A stretch of 64,000 nucleotides of DNA from Pseudomonas syringae (GCF_000737245.1 NZ_JPQU01000067.1:1-64000), one strand, 5' to 3'. Counted from the stretch's first letter, positions 7,819-18,949 are shown. Notes: generated from the sequence alone by a model not told the origin. Numbers and translations are program-made.

Positions 7819-9123
7819 TCAGTTCAGGTAAGGGGACCAGGACGGTTCTCTGACTTCGCCTTGAGCGGTAGGAAGCGGGAGCCTTACGCGTCCGTTAATG
7901 GACACGAGCATCAAGACTCCCCGGCCCTGCTGGCGGGTGGCGTAGATTACCATGGTGCCGTTGGGCGCAACAGTAGGCGACTCATCAAGGTTGCTATCTG
8001 TGAGGATTTTTACGCTACCGCGGGCCAAATCCTGCACTGCTACCTTGAAGTTTGTGAAGCCATCCTGTCTGTGAATCATCACCAGCGTCTTTTCATCCGC
8101 CGACAATTTCGGGTTGGCGTTGTAGTTGCCGACGAAAGTGACTCGTTCAGCACCACCACCATTAATGTTGGTTTTGTAGATCTGTGGCTTGCCGCCACGG
8201 TCCGACGTGAAGTACAGCGTCGAACCATCCTTGCCGAAGAAAGGTTCGGTATCGATCGAAGAATCATTGGTTACGCGGCTCAAGGCGCGCGACGCCAGAT
8301 TCATCACGTAGATCTCAGGGTTGCCGTCCTTGGACAGCACGAACGCCAGCTTGCTGCCATCCGGCGACCATGCAGGCGCGCCATTGAGGCCTTCAAAGTT
8401 GGTGATCTGCTCACGACGTCCGGTATCAATGTGCTGAACGAAGATGCGCGGACGCTTCTGTTCGAACGACACATAGGCAATGCGCTTGCCATCCGGTGCG
8501 AAACGCGGCGACAGAATTGGCTCGCGCGATTGCAACAGTGTTACCGCACGTGCGCCATCGTAATCCGAACGTTGCAGCGTGAAGCGCGTGTTGTTTTCGG
8601 AGAAACGTTCTGCGGTCACGTACAGCATACGAGTGGAGAACGCGCCCTTGATGCCGGTCAGCTTCTCGAACGACTGGTCGGCAATGTAGTGCGCCATGTC
8701 GCGCAGCTGATCATTGGTACCCGAAACATTGCCGGTCAGTACTTGCTGTTCGGTTGCAACGTTGAACAGCGCGTACTGAATCTGCAGACGACCGCCGGCC
8801 GGAACAATGTTGCCGACCATTACGTATTGGGCACCCAGCGCTTTCCAGTCACGGAAAATGACTTCGCTTGCCTGAGTCGGCAGGCTGATCATGTTCTGCT
8901 TGGGGATCGGCGAGTAGTAGCCCGAATTACGCAGATCGTTACCGATGATTTCGCCCATGTCTTCCGGCAGTACGTTTCCGCCCTGCCAGCCGAAAGGTAC
9001 GACAGCAATCGGGGTGGCACGGTCACTGCCGCTGGTGACCAGAATATTCTTCTCTTCTGCCGCAACCATCCCGGCCGCACAACAGAGAACGACTACTAGC
9101 AGTCCTCGAAAAAGCTTGATCAC
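7819..9123 (-). CDS. tolB: Tol-Pal system beta-propeller protein TolB
   Basis: Periplasmic protein that contacts Pal and TolA. It has 434 residues: a signal peptide (about 1-22, [13 protein letters not shown]), an N-terminal alpha/beta domain, and a six-bladed propeller from about 170 with repeated PxxSPDG-type blades ([33 protein letters not shown]). Its ATG overlaps the tolA stop by 4 nt (ATGA), indicating translational coupling. Confidence 0.96.
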   Translation of the reverse strand: MIKLFRGLLVVVLCCAAGMVAAEEKNILVTSGSDRATPIAVVPFGWQGGNVLPEDMGEIIGNDLRNSGYYSPIPKQNMISLPTQASEVIFRDWKALGAQYVMVGNIVPAGGRLQIQYALFNVATEQQVLTGNVSGTNDQLRDMAHYIADQSFEKLTGIKGAFSTRMLYVTAERFSENNTRFTLQRSDYDGARAVTLLQSREPILSPRFAPDGKRIAYVSFEQKRPRIFVQHIDTGRREQITNFEGLNGAPAWSPDGSKLAFVLSKDGNPEIYVMNLASRALSRVTNDSSIDTEPFFGKDGSTLYFTSDRGGKPQIYKTNINGGGAERVTFVGNYNANPKLSADEKTLVMIHRQDGFTNFKVAVQDLARGSVKILTDSNLDESPTVAPNGTMVIYATRQQGRGVLMLVSINGRVRLPLPTAQGEVREPSWSPYLN

Positions 9124-10214
9124 AAGGCTAGATCTCCAGGTGTGAATGTCATCTTGAAGGAACGATATTGAGCGAAGTCAGCCGGTTTCATACCCTGCAT
9201 TTCCGTCAAACGTCCAATATTCTTGACCGCTGCTACTGCGGAACTGTCAAACGGCCCGTCGCCACTGGACTTCGAAATGGATACCGAAGCGATGGTCCCG
9301 TCCGGCAACATACCGATCTGTAGCGTAACGGACATGTTGTTACGCGCCGACGGTGGTCGACTCCAGCCTTCCGAAGCACGAACACGGATCAAATCATCGA
9401 AGCTACCCGCTGTTTCGTCACCCTGCTCATCCGCCAGCGCCTGTTGCCGTTCCGGTTTATCGGAGAGCAGGTCAGCCAAGGCCTGAGCCTTTTTGTCTTC
9501 GGCAGATTTGCGAGCCGCTTCCTGCGCCTTTTTGGCAGCATCGGCAGTGGCTTTTTTCTTGGCGTCGTCAGCAGCTTTCTTCTTCGCGTCCTCGGCGGCC
9601 TTTTTCTTGGCATCCTCAGCCGCTTTTTTCTTCGCGTCATCGGCAGCCTGTTTCTTGGCTTCCTCTGCTGCAGCTTTCTTGGCGTCTTCCTCGGCCTTTT
9701 TCTTGGCGTCGTCTTCGGCTTTCTTCTTGGCTATATCAGCCAATTGTTTCTCTTCAGCCTTTTTGGCGTCGGCTTTCTTGGCTTCATCAGCTTTTTTGGC
9801 TTCGTCGGCTTTCTTGGCCGCTTCCGCTTTGGCTGCTTCAGCTTTCTCTGCCGCCGCTTCAGCTTTCTGTTCTTCGGCTTTTTGAGCAGCCTCTTCTTTC
9901 TTTTGTTCCGCAGCTTTTACAGCTTCCTGTTTTTCCTGCTCGACTTTCTTCTGTTCCAGCTGCTCGACTTCAGTTTGTCGTGCAGCGGTTTTCTTCGCCT
10001 CGCCAGCGATTTTCTGATTGGTCTGGGTCGTCGCCTGACTCTTGGACTTGAGCTGGTACAGGGTCGCCTGAACAATAGGCTTGGCTTCCGGCAGATCCGG
10101 AGTCATGGCAAAACTGACGAACAGCATGCCAAAAATCAGGATATGCAGCGCCACGGCCCAGACACTAGGCCAGAAATAATTCTCCGAGGCGGATGGCTCT
10201 CGAATCGGCTGCAT
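9120..10214 (-). CDS. tolA: Cell envelope integrity protein TolA
   Basis: Inner-membrane protein spanning the periplasm to transmit TolQR proton-motive energy to Pal/TolB. It has 364 residues: a membrane anchor (about 15-36, including [18 protein letters not shown]), a long Ala/Lys/Glu-rich helix (about 60-245) made of [11 protein letters not shown]-like repeats, and a globular C-terminal domain (about 260-364). The repetitive codons make the DNA low in complexity and create long meaningless antisense frames. Its start overlaps the tolR stop by one base (TGATG). Confidence 0.95.
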   Translation of the reverse strand: MQPIREPSASENYFWPSVWAVALHILIFGMLFVSFAMTPDLPEAKPIVQATLYQLKSKSQATTQTNQKIAGEAKKTAARQTEVEQLEQKKVEQEKQEAVKAAEQKKEEAAQKAEEQKAEAAAEKAEAAKAEAAKKADEAKKADEAKKADAKKAEEKQLADIAKKKAEDDAKKKAEEDAKKAAAEEAKKQAADDAKKKAAEDAKKKAAEDAKKKAADDAKKKATADAAKKAQEAARKSAEDKKAQALADLLSDKPERQQALADEQGDETAGSFDDLIRVRASEGWSRPPSARNNMSVTLQIGMLPDGTIASVSISKSSGDGPFDSSAVAAVKNIGRLTEMQGMKPADFAQYRSFKMTFTPGDLAL

Positions 10215-10678
10215 CAGGGGGCCTCAGTAATCAAGCCAACATTCCCTACCCCAGCCTTCTGCAGCCCACCCATGGTGCCCATTACAGAGCCGTAATCGAC
10301 AGTTTTGTCGCCACGGATGAAGACTTGAGTCTGCTTGCCGGCTTCGCGGCCGGCGGCAACGATTTTGGTCACGGCAGAAGTCAGCTGCGGCAAGGTCATT
10401 GCCTTGTCCATCTGCTTGTCGGTATCGACTTCGCTGCCAAGATTCCAGTAGTAGGTCTTGTCAGCCTTGATCGAAATGGTCAGAACCTGATTGTTGTTGT
10501 CTTGCGGCAAAGCCTCGCTGGAGACTTTGGGCAAATCGACTTTCACGCCCTGATTGATCATGGGAGCGGTCACCATGAAAATGACCAGCAACACCAACAT
10601 CACGTCGATGTACGGGACCACGTTCATTTCGGCGACCGGCTTGCGTTTTCTGCGGCGATCTCGAGCGATTAAAGCCAT
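10214..10678 (-). CDS. tolR: Tol-Pal proton-channel subunit TolR
   Basis: ExbD/TolR family inner-membrane protein that forms the proton channel with TolQ. It has 154 residues: a basic N-terminus (RDRRRKRKPVAEMN), one membrane helix at about 20-40 containing the proton-conducting Asp in NVVPYIDVMLVLLVIFM, and a periplasmic domain. It follows tolQ by 14 bp and overlaps tolA by one base. Confidence 0.96.
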   Translation of the reverse strand: MALIARDRRRKRKPVAEMNVVPYIDVMLVLLVIFMVTAPMINQGVKVDLPKVSSEALPQDNNNQVLTISIKADKTYYWNLGSEVDTDKQMDKAMTLPQLTSAVTKIVAAGREAGKQTQVFIRGDKTVDYGSVMGTMGGLQKAGVGNVGLITEAP

Positions 10679-10692
10679 TGGGAATTACCTGC

Positions 10693-11388
10693 TCACTCTT
10701 CGCTGGTGTGCACTTTACGGTGCAGGATGGCCTGGAATTCGTCGGCGAAGGTGTAGTAACGGCTGATCAAGGTCTCGCTGCGAGCGGCGAAACGGTTGTA
10801 AGCGATTACTGCAGGGATCGCCGCAAACAGGCCAATGGCTGTTGCGATCAAGGCTTCGGCGATACCCGGAGCAACTGTGGCGAGGGTCGCCTGCTGCGCC
10901 GTGGCCAGACCGCGGAAGGAGTTCATGATCCCCCAGACGGTACCGAACAGGCCGATGTACGGGCTGACGGACCCGACAGTGGCGAGGTAAGGCAGACCCG
11001 CTTCGAGCTTTTCTTCCTCACGCGAGATGGCAACGCGCATGGCACGGGCCACGCCTTCCATAACAGCCTCAGGATCAACCCCGGCCTGTTGACGCAGGCG
11101 GGAGAACTCCTTGAAACCGGCGCGGAAGATCTGCTCCACACCCGAATCAGGGTCCGGGTTGCTGCCCGCCTGACGGTACAGCTTGGACAGATCGATACCG
11201 GACCAGAAACGCTCCTCGAAGCTATCCAGTGCCCGGCGTCCAGCGCGCAGCATATTGCTGCGCTGAAAAATCATGATCCATGAAGTGACTGAAGCAGCCA
11301 CCAGGATCAGCATAACCAACTGAACCACAACACTGGCATTGCTGACCAAACTCCACATGGAGGAATGGTCGACGACATTAGCTTCCAC
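10693..11388 (-). CDS. tolQ: Tol-Pal proton-channel subunit TolQ
   Basis: MotA/TolQ/ExbB family protein with three membrane helices (about 18-38, 138-160, 172-195). The conserved segment [16 protein letters not shown] and the last helix ([20 protein letters not shown]) are typical. The start codon is GTG ([10 protein letters not shown]), preceded by AGGAGATAAAGC. It overlaps the 3' end of ybgC by 11 bp, as in other Tol operons. Confidence 0.95.
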   Translation of the reverse strand: MEANVVDHSSMWSLVSNASVVVQLVMLILVAASVTSWIMIFQRSNMLRAGRRALDSFEERFWSGIDLSKLYRQAGSNPDPDSGVEQIFRAGFKEFSRLRQQAGVDPEAVMEGVARAMRVAISREEEKLEAGLPYLATVGSVSPYIGLFGTVWGIMNSFRGLATAQQATLATVAPGIAEALIATAIGLFAAIPAVIAYNRFAARSETLISRYYTFADEFQAILHRKVHTSEE

Positions 11389-11845
11389 GCTTTATCTCCT
11401 GCTCTGAATGTGTACCCGCGCCGCTCTGGGCGGCAAAGGCCGCACGCAAAGCTTCGGGAATGGCCCGGGGTTTCAAACTATCGGCGCGCACACACGCCAC
11501 CAAAAACTGCCCTTCACAGAGCAGCGTTTCATCCGCAGCCCGCCTGACTTCTTGCTTGAAGCGCAGGCTGGCACGGTTCAATTCGATTACTTCGGCGCTG
11601 ACCAGCAGTTCATCGTCCAGTCGCGCCGGCCTGTGATAACGAGCCTCGCTGGAATGGACGACGAACAGCAGGTTTTCCTGCGCCATTGAGGACTGGGCAA
11701 AGCCCAATTCCCGCAGCCGCTCGGTACGAGCCCGCTCCATGAATTTCAGATAATTGACGTAATAGACGATGCCGCCAGCATCGGTGTCTTCGTAATAAAC
11801 GCGACAACGATGTGCGAACGACTGAACCCCGTTTTGCGCGCGCAT
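11378..11845 (-). CDS. ybgC: Acyl-CoA thioesterase YbgC
   Basis: Hotdog-fold thioesterase, first gene of the Tol-Pal operon. The 155-residue protein has the 4-hydroxybenzoyl-CoA-thioesterase-type motif [19 protein letters not shown] near residues 15-33 with the catalytic Asp. The family hydrolyses short-chain acyl-CoA or acyl-ACP and is linked to phospholipid metabolism at the inner membrane. The 136 bp upstream (to ruvB) should contain the operon promoter. Confidence 0.94.
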   Translation of the reverse strand: MRAQNGVQSFAHRCRVYYEDTDAGGIVYYVNYLKFMERARTERLRELGFAQSSMAQENLLFVVHSSEARYHRPARLDDELLVSAEVIELNRASLRFKQEVRRAADETLLCEGQFLVACVRADSLKPRAIPEALRAAFAAQSGAGTHSEQEIKRGS

Positions 11846-11981
11846 ACTCTAGTGCTTACTCCTCAGGTTGCCAATCCGCCACGACAACTGTTTTTCATGT
11901 TTTGCAGGTTATTACCGGTCTGCTTGAGGCAACTGCCAGTCTGACCACGCAAACCCTGAATAAATCAGTGATTTGCGGCTT

Positions 11982-13040
11982 TTAATTGTCTTCGTCTGCA
12001 ACAAATTGTTCAGCACTGGGCATTTCACCCATGCGCGACGGAATGTTCAGACCGAAGTGCAAATACGCATGCCGGGTCACCACCCGTCCGCGCGGTGTGC
12101 GCATGATATAGCCTTGCTGGATCAAATAGGGTTCCAGTACATCCTCAATGGTATGGCGCTCTTCGCTGATGGCCGCGGCAAGGCTGTCAACGCCCACCGG
12201 TCCACCGTCGAACTTCTCGATCATGGTCAGCAGCAAACGCCGATCCTGGTGATCAAACCCACGCTCATCGACGTCCAGCAGATTCAACGCCAGGTCCGCG
12301 ATAGGCTTGGTGATATGCCCTTTACCACGAACTTCGGCAAAATCCCGCACCCGGCGAAGCAGGCGATTGGCAATACGCGGCGTACCACGGGCACGACGGG
12401 CGATTTCAAAGGCGCCTTCCGGCTCGATCGGCAGGCCGAGAATGCCCGCTGAACGGGTTACGATGGTGGCCAGATCGGCAATGTTGTAGAACTCCAGCCG
12501 CTGCACGATGCCAAAGCGGTCGCGCAACGGGTTGGTGAGCATGCCCGCCCGGGTTGTTGCACCCACCAGGGTGAATGGTGGCAGATCAAGTTTGATCGAG
12601 CGCGCAGCAGGACCTTCGCCGATCATGATGTCGAGCTGGAAGTCCTCCATCGCCGGGTACAGGACTTCTTCCACGATGGGCGAAAGCCGGTGGATTTCGT
12701 CGATGAACAGCACGTCGTTGGGTTCAAGGTTGGTGAGAATCGCGGCAAGATCACCCGGGCGCTCCAGCACCGGGCCGGATGTGCTCTTGATCGACACCGA
12801 CATTTCCTGCGCGATGATGTTGGCGAGGGTGGTCTTGCCCAGCCCCGGCGGACCAAAAATCAGCGTGTGATCCAGCGCTTCGTTACGACCCCGTGCGGCC
12901 TGGATGAACAACTCCATCTGCTCGCGCACAGTGGGCTGACCAATATAGTCGGCGAGACTCAGGGGGCGGATGGCGCGATCGATCTGCTCGTCACGATCAC
13001 GGCCGCCGGTGGCGGTTATCAGGCGGTCAGCATCAATCAC
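11982..13040 (-). CDS. ruvB: Holliday junction helicase motor RuvB
   Basis: Hexameric AAA+ ATPase driving branch migration with RuvA. The 352-residue protein has Walker [10 protein letters not shown] (about 64-72), Walker B LFIDEIHR, sensor GATTRAGML and a C-terminal winged helix with RTPRGRVVT. The start codon is GTG (MIDADRLI) directly after the ruvA TAA. Confidence 0.97.
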   Translation of the reverse strand: MIDADRLITATGGRDRDEQIDRAIRPLSLADYIGQPTVREQMELFIQAARGRNEALDHTLIFGPPGLGKTTLANIIAQEMSVSIKSTSGPVLERPGDLAAILTNLEPNDVLFIDEIHRLSPIVEEVLYPAMEDFQLDIMIGEGPAARSIKLDLPPFTLVGATTRAGMLTNPLRDRFGIVQRLEFYNIADLATIVTRSAGILGLPIEPEGAFEIARRARGTPRIANRLLRRVRDFAEVRGKGHITKPIADLALNLLDVDERGFDHQDRRLLLTMIEKFDGGPVGVDSLAAAISEERHTIEDVLEPYLIQQGYIMRTPRGRVVTRHAYLHFGLNIPSRMGEMPSAEQFVADEDN

Positions 13041-13649
13041 TTAAGCCATTCCCTTCAAGGCACGTCGAATCAAATCAGCACTGCTCAAATCTTTTTCCTT
13101 GATGGCGGAAACGGCTTTGCTCGCTTCCTGTGGCTTGTAGCCCAGGGAAATCAGCGCACTGACCGCGTCAGACTCGGCAGTAACCACAGGCTCCGGCATG
13201 CCGGGACCGCTGGAAACCAGGGTAAAGGTCCCCGGCAAGGTTTCCCAGGCTTTGAAGCGGTCCTTGAGTTCCACCAGCAAACGCTCGGCGGTCTTTTTGC
13301 CGACGCCTGGAATGCGGGTCAAGGCCGAGGTGTCCTGAGCCTGCACGCATCGCACCAGCTCATCGACCTCCAGGCCGGACATCAACGCCAGCGCCAGCTT
13401 CGGGCCAACGCCATTAAGGCGAATCAGCTCACGAAACAACTCGCGCTCGCGCTTCTCATAAAAACCATAAAGCAGATGCGCGTCTTCGCGCACCACCAGG
13501 TGAGTATGCAAAGTCACCGGTTCGCCGACATGAGGCAAGCGGTAGAGCGTGGTCATGGGGACCTCGATCTCATAACCGACACCGTTCACATCAAGCACCA
13601 GATGCGGCGGCTGTTTTTCAGCCAGAAAGCCGCGCAAGCGTCCTATCAC
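13041..13649 (-). CDS. ruvA: Holliday junction-binding protein RuvA
   Basis: Tetrameric junction-binding protein that loads RuvB. The 202-residue protein begins [19 protein letters not shown] (OB-fold), has helix-hairpin-helix motifs ([15 protein letters not shown] and [13 protein letters not shown]) and a C-terminal UBA-like RuvB-contact domain ([16 protein letters not shown]). It lies between ruvC (144-bp gap) and ruvB. Confidence 0.97.
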   Translation of the reverse strand: MIGRLRGFLAEKQPPHLVLDVNGVGYEIEVPMTTLYRLPHVGEPVTLHTHLVVREDAHLLYGFYEKRERELFRELIRLNGVGPKLALALMSGLEVDELVRCVQAQDTSALTRIPGVGKKTAERLLVELKDRFKAWETLPGTFTLVSSGPGMPEPVVTAESDAVSALISLGYKPQEASKAVSAIKEKDLSSADLIRRALKGMA

Positions 13650-13793
13650 GTATCAAATCCTTTCGTATTGCCGATCACGCAGGGTGATCAACTCGAAATA
13701 ATGGTCGCAATCATTGCAGGCATCACGACGCCTGCAAGTGAAAATGTAAAAGAAGATGATGCTAACAGACACACCGCCCCTCTATCCGAAGCT

Positions 13794-14318
13794 TTAGAGA
13801 CGCAACCGACCACCGCGACTGCGGGCCGTGTTCAGACCATGAGGTATCAGACTGGAGCGGGTGTGCGCATGGCACAAGGCAATCGCCAGGGCATCGGAAG
13901 CATCGATCTGTGGCTTCTGGGTCAACTTGAGCAAGTGCATGACCATCATCATCACCTGCTCTTTATTAGCTGCACCTGTGCCGGCGACAGCCTGTTTGAC
14001 CTGGGTAGCGGTGTACTCGGCAATCTCGAGGCTTTCTTCGGCACCAGCAACGATGGCTGCTCCCCGCGCCTGGCCCAGCTTCAGGGCCGAATCGGCGTTG
14101 CGCGCCATAAAGACCTTTTCAATGCCCATGGTCACCGGGCCATAAATCTGGATCACTTCACGAACCCCACGAAAGACAATCTGCAAGCGCTCATGCAGCT
14201 CGCCACTGCCGGTCCGTATGCAGCCCGACGCGACATAAACACAGCCGCGCCCGGTGTCCCGCACCACGCCATAGCCGGTAATTCGCGAACCGGGGTCGAT
14301 ACCAAGAATAAGAGTCAT
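13794..14318 (-). CDS. ruvC: Holliday junction endonuclease RuvC
   Basis: Resolves Holliday junctions by paired nicks. The 174-residue protein starts [19 protein letters not shown], giving the first catalytic Asp (residue 8); further acidic catalytic residues are visible in GIEKVFM and in the C-terminal [14 protein letters not shown]. The internal ATG was chosen because the 26 upstream codons are outside the family. Confidence 0.97.
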   Translation of the reverse strand: MTLILGIDPGSRITGYGVVRDTGRGCVYVASGCIRTGSGELHERLQIVFRGVREVIQIYGPVTMGIEKVFMARNADSALKLGQARGAAIVAGAEESLEIAEYTATQVKQAVAGTGAANKEQVMMMVMHLLKLTQKPQIDASDALAIALCHAHTRSSLIPHGLNTARSRGGRLRL

Positions 14319-14439
14319 AACGCCTGCAGCTTGAGAAGTAACACATCGCGAAAATCGCAGCATAAAGGCAGAAGCCGGAGGCCGATAGCGATACATCGCC
14401 CCGTCACTCCGGCCTCAGGATACAGATAACCCGCTGTTG

Positions 14440-15186
14440 TCAGCCCAACTGCTCCATGACTTCGTCCGGAATTTCAGCATTGGAATAGACGTTTTGCACG
14501 TCATCCAGGTCCTCAAGCATATCGATCAGCTTGAGCACCTTTTCGGCAGTTTCCAGATCCAGCACGGCACTGGTGGTCGGCAACATGACAATCTCAGCAT
14601 CGTTTGCCTTGAACCCGGCCGCCTCCAGAGCGTTACGCACGGCATAGAACCCGGAGAACGAGGTAAACACGTCGATGCTGCCATCTTCATTGGTCACGAC
14701 GTCATCAGCGTCCGCCTCCATGGCGGCCTCGATCAAGGAGTCTTCATCGACACCCGAGGCGAAGGAGATCTGCCCCTTGCGATCGAATAAATAAGCGACA
14801 GAGCCATCCGTACCGAGGTTGCCGCCACACTTGGTGAAAGCATGGCGCACGGCGGCAGCTGTCCGGTTACGATTGTCGGTCATGGTTTCCACCATGATCG
14901 CCACGCCACCCGGACCGTAACCTTCGTAGCCCAGCTCTTCAACATCGTCACCGTCGGCAGCACCCGCACCCCGGGCGACGGCGCGGTCGATGGTGTCACG
15001 GGTCATGTTCGCACCGAGGGCCTTGTCCAGCGCCAGGCGCAGACGAGGGTTGGAACCTGGATCACCACCACCCTGACGGGCAGCGACGGTCAGCTCACGT
15101 ATCCACTTGGTGAAAATCTTGCCTTTCTTGGCATCCTGACGCTCTTTGCGGTGCTTGATGTTCGCCCACTTAGAATGACCTGCCAT
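14440..15186 (-). CDS. yebC: YebC/PmpR-family transcription and translation regulator
   Basis: A 248-residue cytoplasmic protein beginning [19 protein letters not shown], the signature of the YebC/TACO1 family. Members are DNA-binding regulators (PmpR in P. aeruginosa represses the pqs quorum-sensing regulator), and recent work links them to relief of ribosome stalling at proline runs. It lies between aspS and ruvC, the usual arrangement in gamma-proteobacteria. Confidence 0.95.
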   Translation of the reverse strand: MAGHSKWANIKHRKERQDAKKGKIFTKWIRELTVAARQGGGDPGSNPRLRLALDKALGANMTRDTIDRAVARGAGAADGDDVEELGYEGYGPGGVAIMVETMTDNRNRTAAAVRHAFTKCGGNLGTDGSVAYLFDRKGQISFASGVDEDSLIEAAMEADADDVVTNEDGSIDVFTSFSGFYAVRNALEAAGFKANDAEIVMLPTTSAVLDLETAEKVLKLIDMLEDLDDVQNVYSNAEIPDEVMEQLG

Positions 15187-15215
15187 ATCTCGCTCCAGAT
15201 TTTCTCTTCAAACAC

Positions 15216-15245
15216 TTTTCGCCCGCACGAGTGCGGGCAAAAAGC
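15216..15245 (-). terminator. Hairpin in the aspS-yebC gap (GCCCGCAC stem)
   Basis: The minus strand reads CTTTTTGCCCGCACTCGTGCGGGCGAAAAG: an 8-bp GC stem flanked by A and T runs. It sits just upstream of the yebC start and could attenuate read-through from aspS. Confidence 0.5.
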
Positions 15246-15275
15246 TTTCTTCAATTCAGTAAGGTGCAAAACGCA

Positions 15276-15303
15276 GCGCACCACGTCGGTTGACGTGGTG
15301 CGC
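15276..15303 (-). terminator. Hairpin just after aspS
   Basis: Perfect 12-bp inverted repeat GCGCACCACGTC / GACGTGGTGCGC with a 4-nt loop, 11 nt after the aspS stop. The T tract is poor (TGCGTTTTGC), so it may stabilise the 3' end rather than terminate fully. Confidence 0.5.
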
Positions 15304-15314
15304 TTTAGCACGCG

Positions 15315-17090
15315 TCACTCAGCCTTTGGCTGTTCGCGCAGACGAATGTGCAGCTCGCGCAATGCCTTGGCATCAACAACACCCGGAGCCTGGGTCATGA
15401 CATCGGCCGCGCTCTGGGTTTTCGGGAATGCAATCACTTCACGAATCGACTGGGCGCCGGTCATCAGCATGACCAGACGATCAAGACCGAACGCCAGACC
15501 ACCATGGGGCGGAGCGCCGTACTTCAGAGCGTCCAACAGGAAGCCAAACTTCTCCTGCTGCTCATCTTCAGCGATACCCAGCAGGCGGAAGACCGCTTGT
15601 TGCATCTCTTTGCGGTGAATACGGATCGAACCACCACCCAGTTCGGTACCGTTCAGAACCATGTCGTACGCACGGGACAAAGCGGTGCCTGGGTTGGCCT
15701 CCAGCTCTTCAGGTGTGCACTTGGGTGCAGTGAACGGGTGGTGCAACGCGGAGAAGCTACCGTCTTCGTTCTCTTCGAACATCGGGAAGTCGACGACCCA
15801 CATTGGAGCCCATTCGCAGGTGTGCAGCTTCAGGTCGTTACCGACCTTGATCCGCAGCGCGCCCAAAGCCTCGCTGACGATCTTGGCCTTGTCAGCGCCG
15901 AAGAACACGATATCGCCATCCACCGCGCCAACACGATCAAGGATCACGTTGAGGTTGGCCTCGGGGATATTCTTGACGATCGGTGACTGCAGGCCGTCCA
16001 CGCCGTTAGCGCGCTCGTTGACCTTGATGTACGCCAGGCCCTTGGCACCGTAGATGCCAACGAACTTGGTGTAGTCGTCGATCTGCTTGCGCGGCATGCT
16101 CGCCCCGCCTGGAACACGTAGAGCAGCGATACGGCATTTCGGGTCGTTGGCCGGGCCGCTGAACACCTTGAATTCGACTTCTTTCAGTTGGTCAGCAACA
16201 TCAACCAGCTCCAGCGGGTTGCGCAGGTCGGGCTTGTCCGAGCCATAACGACGCATGGCTTCTGCAAAGGTCATGTGCGGAAAGTCACCGAACTCCAGGT
16301 CCAGAACTTCCTTAAACAGTTGACGAACCATCTTCTCGGTCAGGCCGATGATGTCTTCTTCATTAAGGAAGCTGGTTTCGATGTCGATCTGGGTGAATTC
16401 CGGCTGACGGTCAGCACGCAGGTCTTCATCGCGGAAGCATTTGGCGATCTGGTAGTAACGATCAAAGCCGGCAACCATCAGCAATTGCTTGAACAGCTGT
16501 GGCGATTGCGGCAACGCAAAGAAGCTGCCTGGGTGTGTGCGGCTTGGAACCAGGTAATCACGGGCGCCTTCCGGCGTGGCGCGGGTCAGAATCGGCGTCT
16601 CAACGTCGAGGAAGCCATTGTCGTCCAGATAGCGGCGGATGCTGGTGGTAATGCGCGAGCGCAGACGCAGCTTCTCCGCCATTTCCGGACGGCGCAGATC
16701 GATGAAGCGATAACGCAGACGCGTCTCTTCGCCCACATCGGAGTATTCGTTCAGCGGGAACGGCGGGGTTTCCGACTCGTTCAGTACTTCCAGTTCGTAA
16801 CCGAGAACTTCGATGGCGCCGGAGGCCATGTTCGCGTTCACCGCACCTGCCGGGCGAGTACGCACCTTACCGGTCACCTTGACGACGTATTCGCTGCGCA
16901 CGCGGTCGGCGGCAGCAAAGGTGTCAGCGCGATCAGGGTCGAACACGACTTGAGCCAGACCTTCGCGATCACGGATATCGAGAAAGATAACGCCCCCGTG
17001 GTCACGTCGGCGGTGGACCCATCCGCAAAGGGTAATTTCCTGACCTTCCAGGCTCTCGTTCAATTGGCCGCAATAATGGCTGCGCATCAT
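15315..17090 (-). CDS. aspS: Aspartyl-tRNA synthetase (bacterial type)
   Basis: Class II synthetase charging tRNA-Asp (and tRNA-Asn if non-discriminating). The 591-residue protein has an N-terminal OB-fold anticodon domain (about 1-110), motif 2 ([18 protein letters not shown]), a GAD insertion domain (about 290-415) and C-terminal motif 3 ([15 protein letters not shown]). The start MMRSHYCGQ is the normal family N-terminus. Confidence 0.97.
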   Translation of the reverse strand: MMRSHYCGQLNESLEGQEITLCGWVHRRRDHGGVIFLDIRDREGLAQVVFDPDRADTFAAADRVRSEYVVKVTGKVRTRPAGAVNANMASGAIEVLGYELEVLNESETPPFPLNEYSDVGEETRLRYRFIDLRRPEMAEKLRLRSRITTSIRRYLDDNGFLDVETPILTRATPEGARDYLVPSRTHPGSFFALPQSPQLFKQLLMVAGFDRYYQIAKCFRDEDLRADRQPEFTQIDIETSFLNEEDIIGLTEKMVRQLFKEVLDLEFGDFPHMTFAEAMRRYGSDKPDLRNPLELVDVADQLKEVEFKVFSGPANDPKCRIAALRVPGGASMPRKQIDDYTKFVGIYGAKGLAYIKVNERANGVDGLQSPIVKNIPEANLNVILDRVGAVDGDIVFFGADKAKIVSEALGALRIKVGNDLKLHTCEWAPMWVVDFPMFEENEDGSFSALHHPFTAPKCTPEELEANPGTALSRAYDMVLNGTELGGGSIRIHRKEMQQAVFRLLGIAEDEQQEKFGFLLDALKYGAPPHGGLAFGLDRLVMLMTGAQSIREVIAFPKTQSAADVMTQAPGVVDAKALRELHIRLREQPKAE

Positions 17091-17406
17091 GATGGTCTGT
17101 TCACTTCTCGTAATTCGAAATTCGGTGGAGCTTTCGCTCTTGGCTTGCGCTCAATAGTGCAAGAGCCCAGGCATGCGTTCAAGCCATGACTCCGCTGGCC
17201 TGCGCTGGACGCGCAAACGTGCCTGTTTCAGCAAGGCGAAGGATTATATAGGGTTAATCGTGGCTGCGCAGCCGTGCGGTAGGGTCAGGGCGAGATAACT
17301 TTCCCGCATCACCTTGAAGGGCCGGCTATGGTCGCCGTCCGAGGTGGAGCGAAAAGCAGGCCCGCCAAAAGGCGAGCCCGCAGAAATTGGTGGTGCACTA
17401 GCCACT

Positions 17407-17748
17407 TCAGGCCTGGGTAAGGTCGAGGCTTTCACCTTTCAACAGGTGGGCAACACAGACCACTCTGATGAGGCCGCTGAAATTCTTCACGCCGCCGTAG
17501 CGGAGGTGGACCTCCCTGTCGATGTAGGAAAGCACCGCATTCACCGAGCAGTCGTTCGAGCTCGCTATTTTGGACAGGATGTTCCAGTAAACATTCTCCA
17601 GACGCAGGCAAGTTGCCAGACCGTTGAGACGTACCGACTTGGAGTGCGGTTGTGCCAGGGTCATATTGAAATCCTCGACAAAAGGATCGTTGCAGATTTT
17701 CGCGGGACGATTGGGATCTCTTGCGTCGCCTTCAACCTCTTGAACCAT
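17407..17748 (-). CDS. Ribbon-helix-helix DNA-binding protein (RHH_4 type)
   Basis: A 113-residue protein. From about residue 35 it fits the RHH_4 family: SKSVRLNGLATCLRLENVYW, then ILSKIASSNDCSVNAVLSYI and DREVHLRYGGVKNFSGLIRV. The first 30 residues (MVQEVEGDARDPNRPAKI...) look disordered. Proteins of this type are dimeric DNA-binding proteins; I know of no characterised target. It lies alone between aspS and dps on the minus strand. The DNA upstream is unusually AT-rich and contains a 21-bp inverted repeat (17868-17888) that could be its own operator. Confidence 0.8.
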   Translation of the reverse strand: MVQEVEGDARDPNRPAKICNDPFVEDFNMTLAQPHSKSVRLNGLATCLRLENVYWNILSKIASSNDCSVNAVLSYIDREVHLRYGGVKNFSGLIRVVCVAHLLKGESLDLTQA

Positions 17749-17867
17749 AGTGGCTTCCTCTAGAATAGTAATTTTGGGGTTCTGTGAGAAACATTTAAAT
17801 ATAAATAAATGCCATACCTATCAGGCCCGAATTACGATTTTATAACTAGCAGGATGAAGGCTTAATG

Positions 17868-17888
17868 TTTGTAGGACATGACTACAAA
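17868..17888. promoter_or_regulatory. Operator-like inverted repeat TTTGTAG-N7-CTACAAA
   Basis: Perfect 7-bp arms with a 7-nt spacer in the AT-rich region, about 120 bp upstream of the RHH gene start. Size and symmetry suit a dimeric or tetrameric regulator; the RHH protein is the obvious but untested candidate. Confidence 0.4.
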
Positions 17889-18061
17889 CTACAGCGGAAT
17901 AACGAACTTCCCGACATCACTAACAAAACATTTTGACGTGCAGGTAGTACATATTTATCGAGCCATGGTGGTGATCTGCACCACACGCCGTCGACCGAGA
18001 AGCAACCTGGCCTCGACTAGCAAAACAAGGCAACTGAGAAGGTGTTACCACGACAGGTGAA

Positions 18062-18099
18062 GAAAAAAGGCGAGCAGCGCAAAGCACTACTCGCCTCAT
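18062..18099 (-). terminator. Terminator of dps
   Basis: On the minus strand GGCGAGTAGTGC TTTG CGCTGCTCGCC is followed by six T residues, immediately after the dps stop codon. Confidence 0.85.
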
Positions 18100-18101
18100 G
18101 A

Positions 18102-18575
18102 TTACTTCGTTTCGAGCATCGAACGAAGCATCCACGCAGTTTTCTCGTGGACTTGCATTCTTTGGGTCAGCAAGTCAGCAGTAGGCTCATCACTAACTTT
18201 ATCCAGAAGAGGAAAAAGACTACGCGCAGTTCGGACAACAGCCTCTTGCCCCTGAACAAGACTTCTGATCATATCTTCCGCGCCTGGCACACCTTCCTCT
18301 TCTTTGATCGAAGAAAGACGGGCATAGGTGGTATAAGTTCCCGGCGCCGGGAATCCAAGCGCACGAATACGCTCGGCGATGGAGTCAACAGCCAGTGCCA
18401 GTTCGTTGTACTGCTCTTCGAACATCAAATGCAGCGTACGAAACATAGGGCCACTAACATTCCAGTGGAAGTTATGAGTTTTCAGATACAGAACGTAAGT
18501 ATCCGCGAGCAAATGAGAAAGACCATCGACGATTGACTTGCGATTCTCTTCGCTGATACCGATATCGATTGCCAT
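18102..18575 (-). CDS. dps: Dps-family ferritin-like DNA-protection protein
   Basis: Forms a dodecameric shell that oxidises and stores iron and protects DNA in stationary phase or oxidative stress. The 157-residue protein carries the ferroxidase signature [16 protein letters not shown] and then [19 protein letters not shown], giving the His, Asp and Glu ligands at the subunit interface. The start is the ATG giving [14 protein letters not shown]; the longer frame adds 16 unrelated residues. The position between the RHH/aspS block and the cold-shock-domain gene matches PA0962 of PAO1 as I recall. Confidence 0.93.
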   Translation of the reverse strand: MAIDIGISEENRKSIVDGLSHLLADTYVLYLKTHNFHWNVSGPMFRTLHLMFEEQYNELALAVDSIAERIRALGFPAPGTYTTYARLSSIKEEEGVPGAEDMIRSLVQGQEAVVRTARSLFPLLDKVSDEPTADLLTQRMQVHEKTAWMLRSMLETK

Positions 18576-18949
18576 GTTTTTCCCCTTGGTAAATGGCTTG
18601 AATCCTGCTGGTGCAGCCAGCACTGTACCAAGGGAAACGCATTGGTGCAGCCCTGCTTTTGCAAAATGCCCCTCCCTTCACCGCCTCGCAGGTTATGAAG
18701 ATCAACCCGGGTCAGGCACCGCCCGTCGCTTTGTCTGCCGCTGAACTACCCGCACCCTGCGCAACGCAAGCTGTTGATTTGAGTAGCCCTCGGCTTTGCT
18801 GTTAAATACACGGCGTGCCGCAGCGGCCTGTTCCGGTGACTGCGCATAGGCTGAATGATCATCCGTGCCTCACGCCTCCACTTTTCAAGAAGCGTACCGG
18901 GTGTAATCAGCTATTTCCTTTGTGATCCATCTTAATGTGAGTTATCGAC
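18576..18949. other. Intergenic region between dps and the cold-shock-domain gene
   Basis: Divergent promoters for dps (minus) and the membrane cold-shock gene (plus) must lie here, but I cannot place them with confidence. A 36-codon frame from the ATG at 18694 ends at 18804; it has no recognisable family and no clear ribosome-binding site. Confidence 0.5.

Larger units (their letters stand above)
17749..18101. other. AT-rich gene-free interval upstream of the RHH gene
   Basis: No convincing gene. The first 200 bp are clearly richer in A and T than their surroundings (ATTTAAATATAAATAAATG at about 17791-17809). It contains a perfect inverted repeat at 17868-17888 and, at the far end, the dps terminator. 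Confidence 0.7.

Noticed and set aside
7678-9099. 473-codon plus-strand frame opposite pal and tolB
   Set aside because: Shadow of well-supported genes; no family features or ribosome-binding site.
9444-10295. Long plus-strand frames opposite tolA (up to 283 codons, Phe/Leu-rich)
   Set aside because: They are the antisense of the Ala/Lys/Glu repeat of TolA; the hydrophobic look follows from reversing GCx/AAG/GAR codons.
12690-14429. 579-codon plus-strand frame opposite ruvB, ruvA and ruvC
   Set aside because: Covers three conserved genes on the other strand; arises from third-position GC bias.
18694-18804. 36-codon frame starting MKINPGQAPPVALS
   Set aside because: No ribosome-binding site or family; could be a decayed gene start but this cannot be shown.
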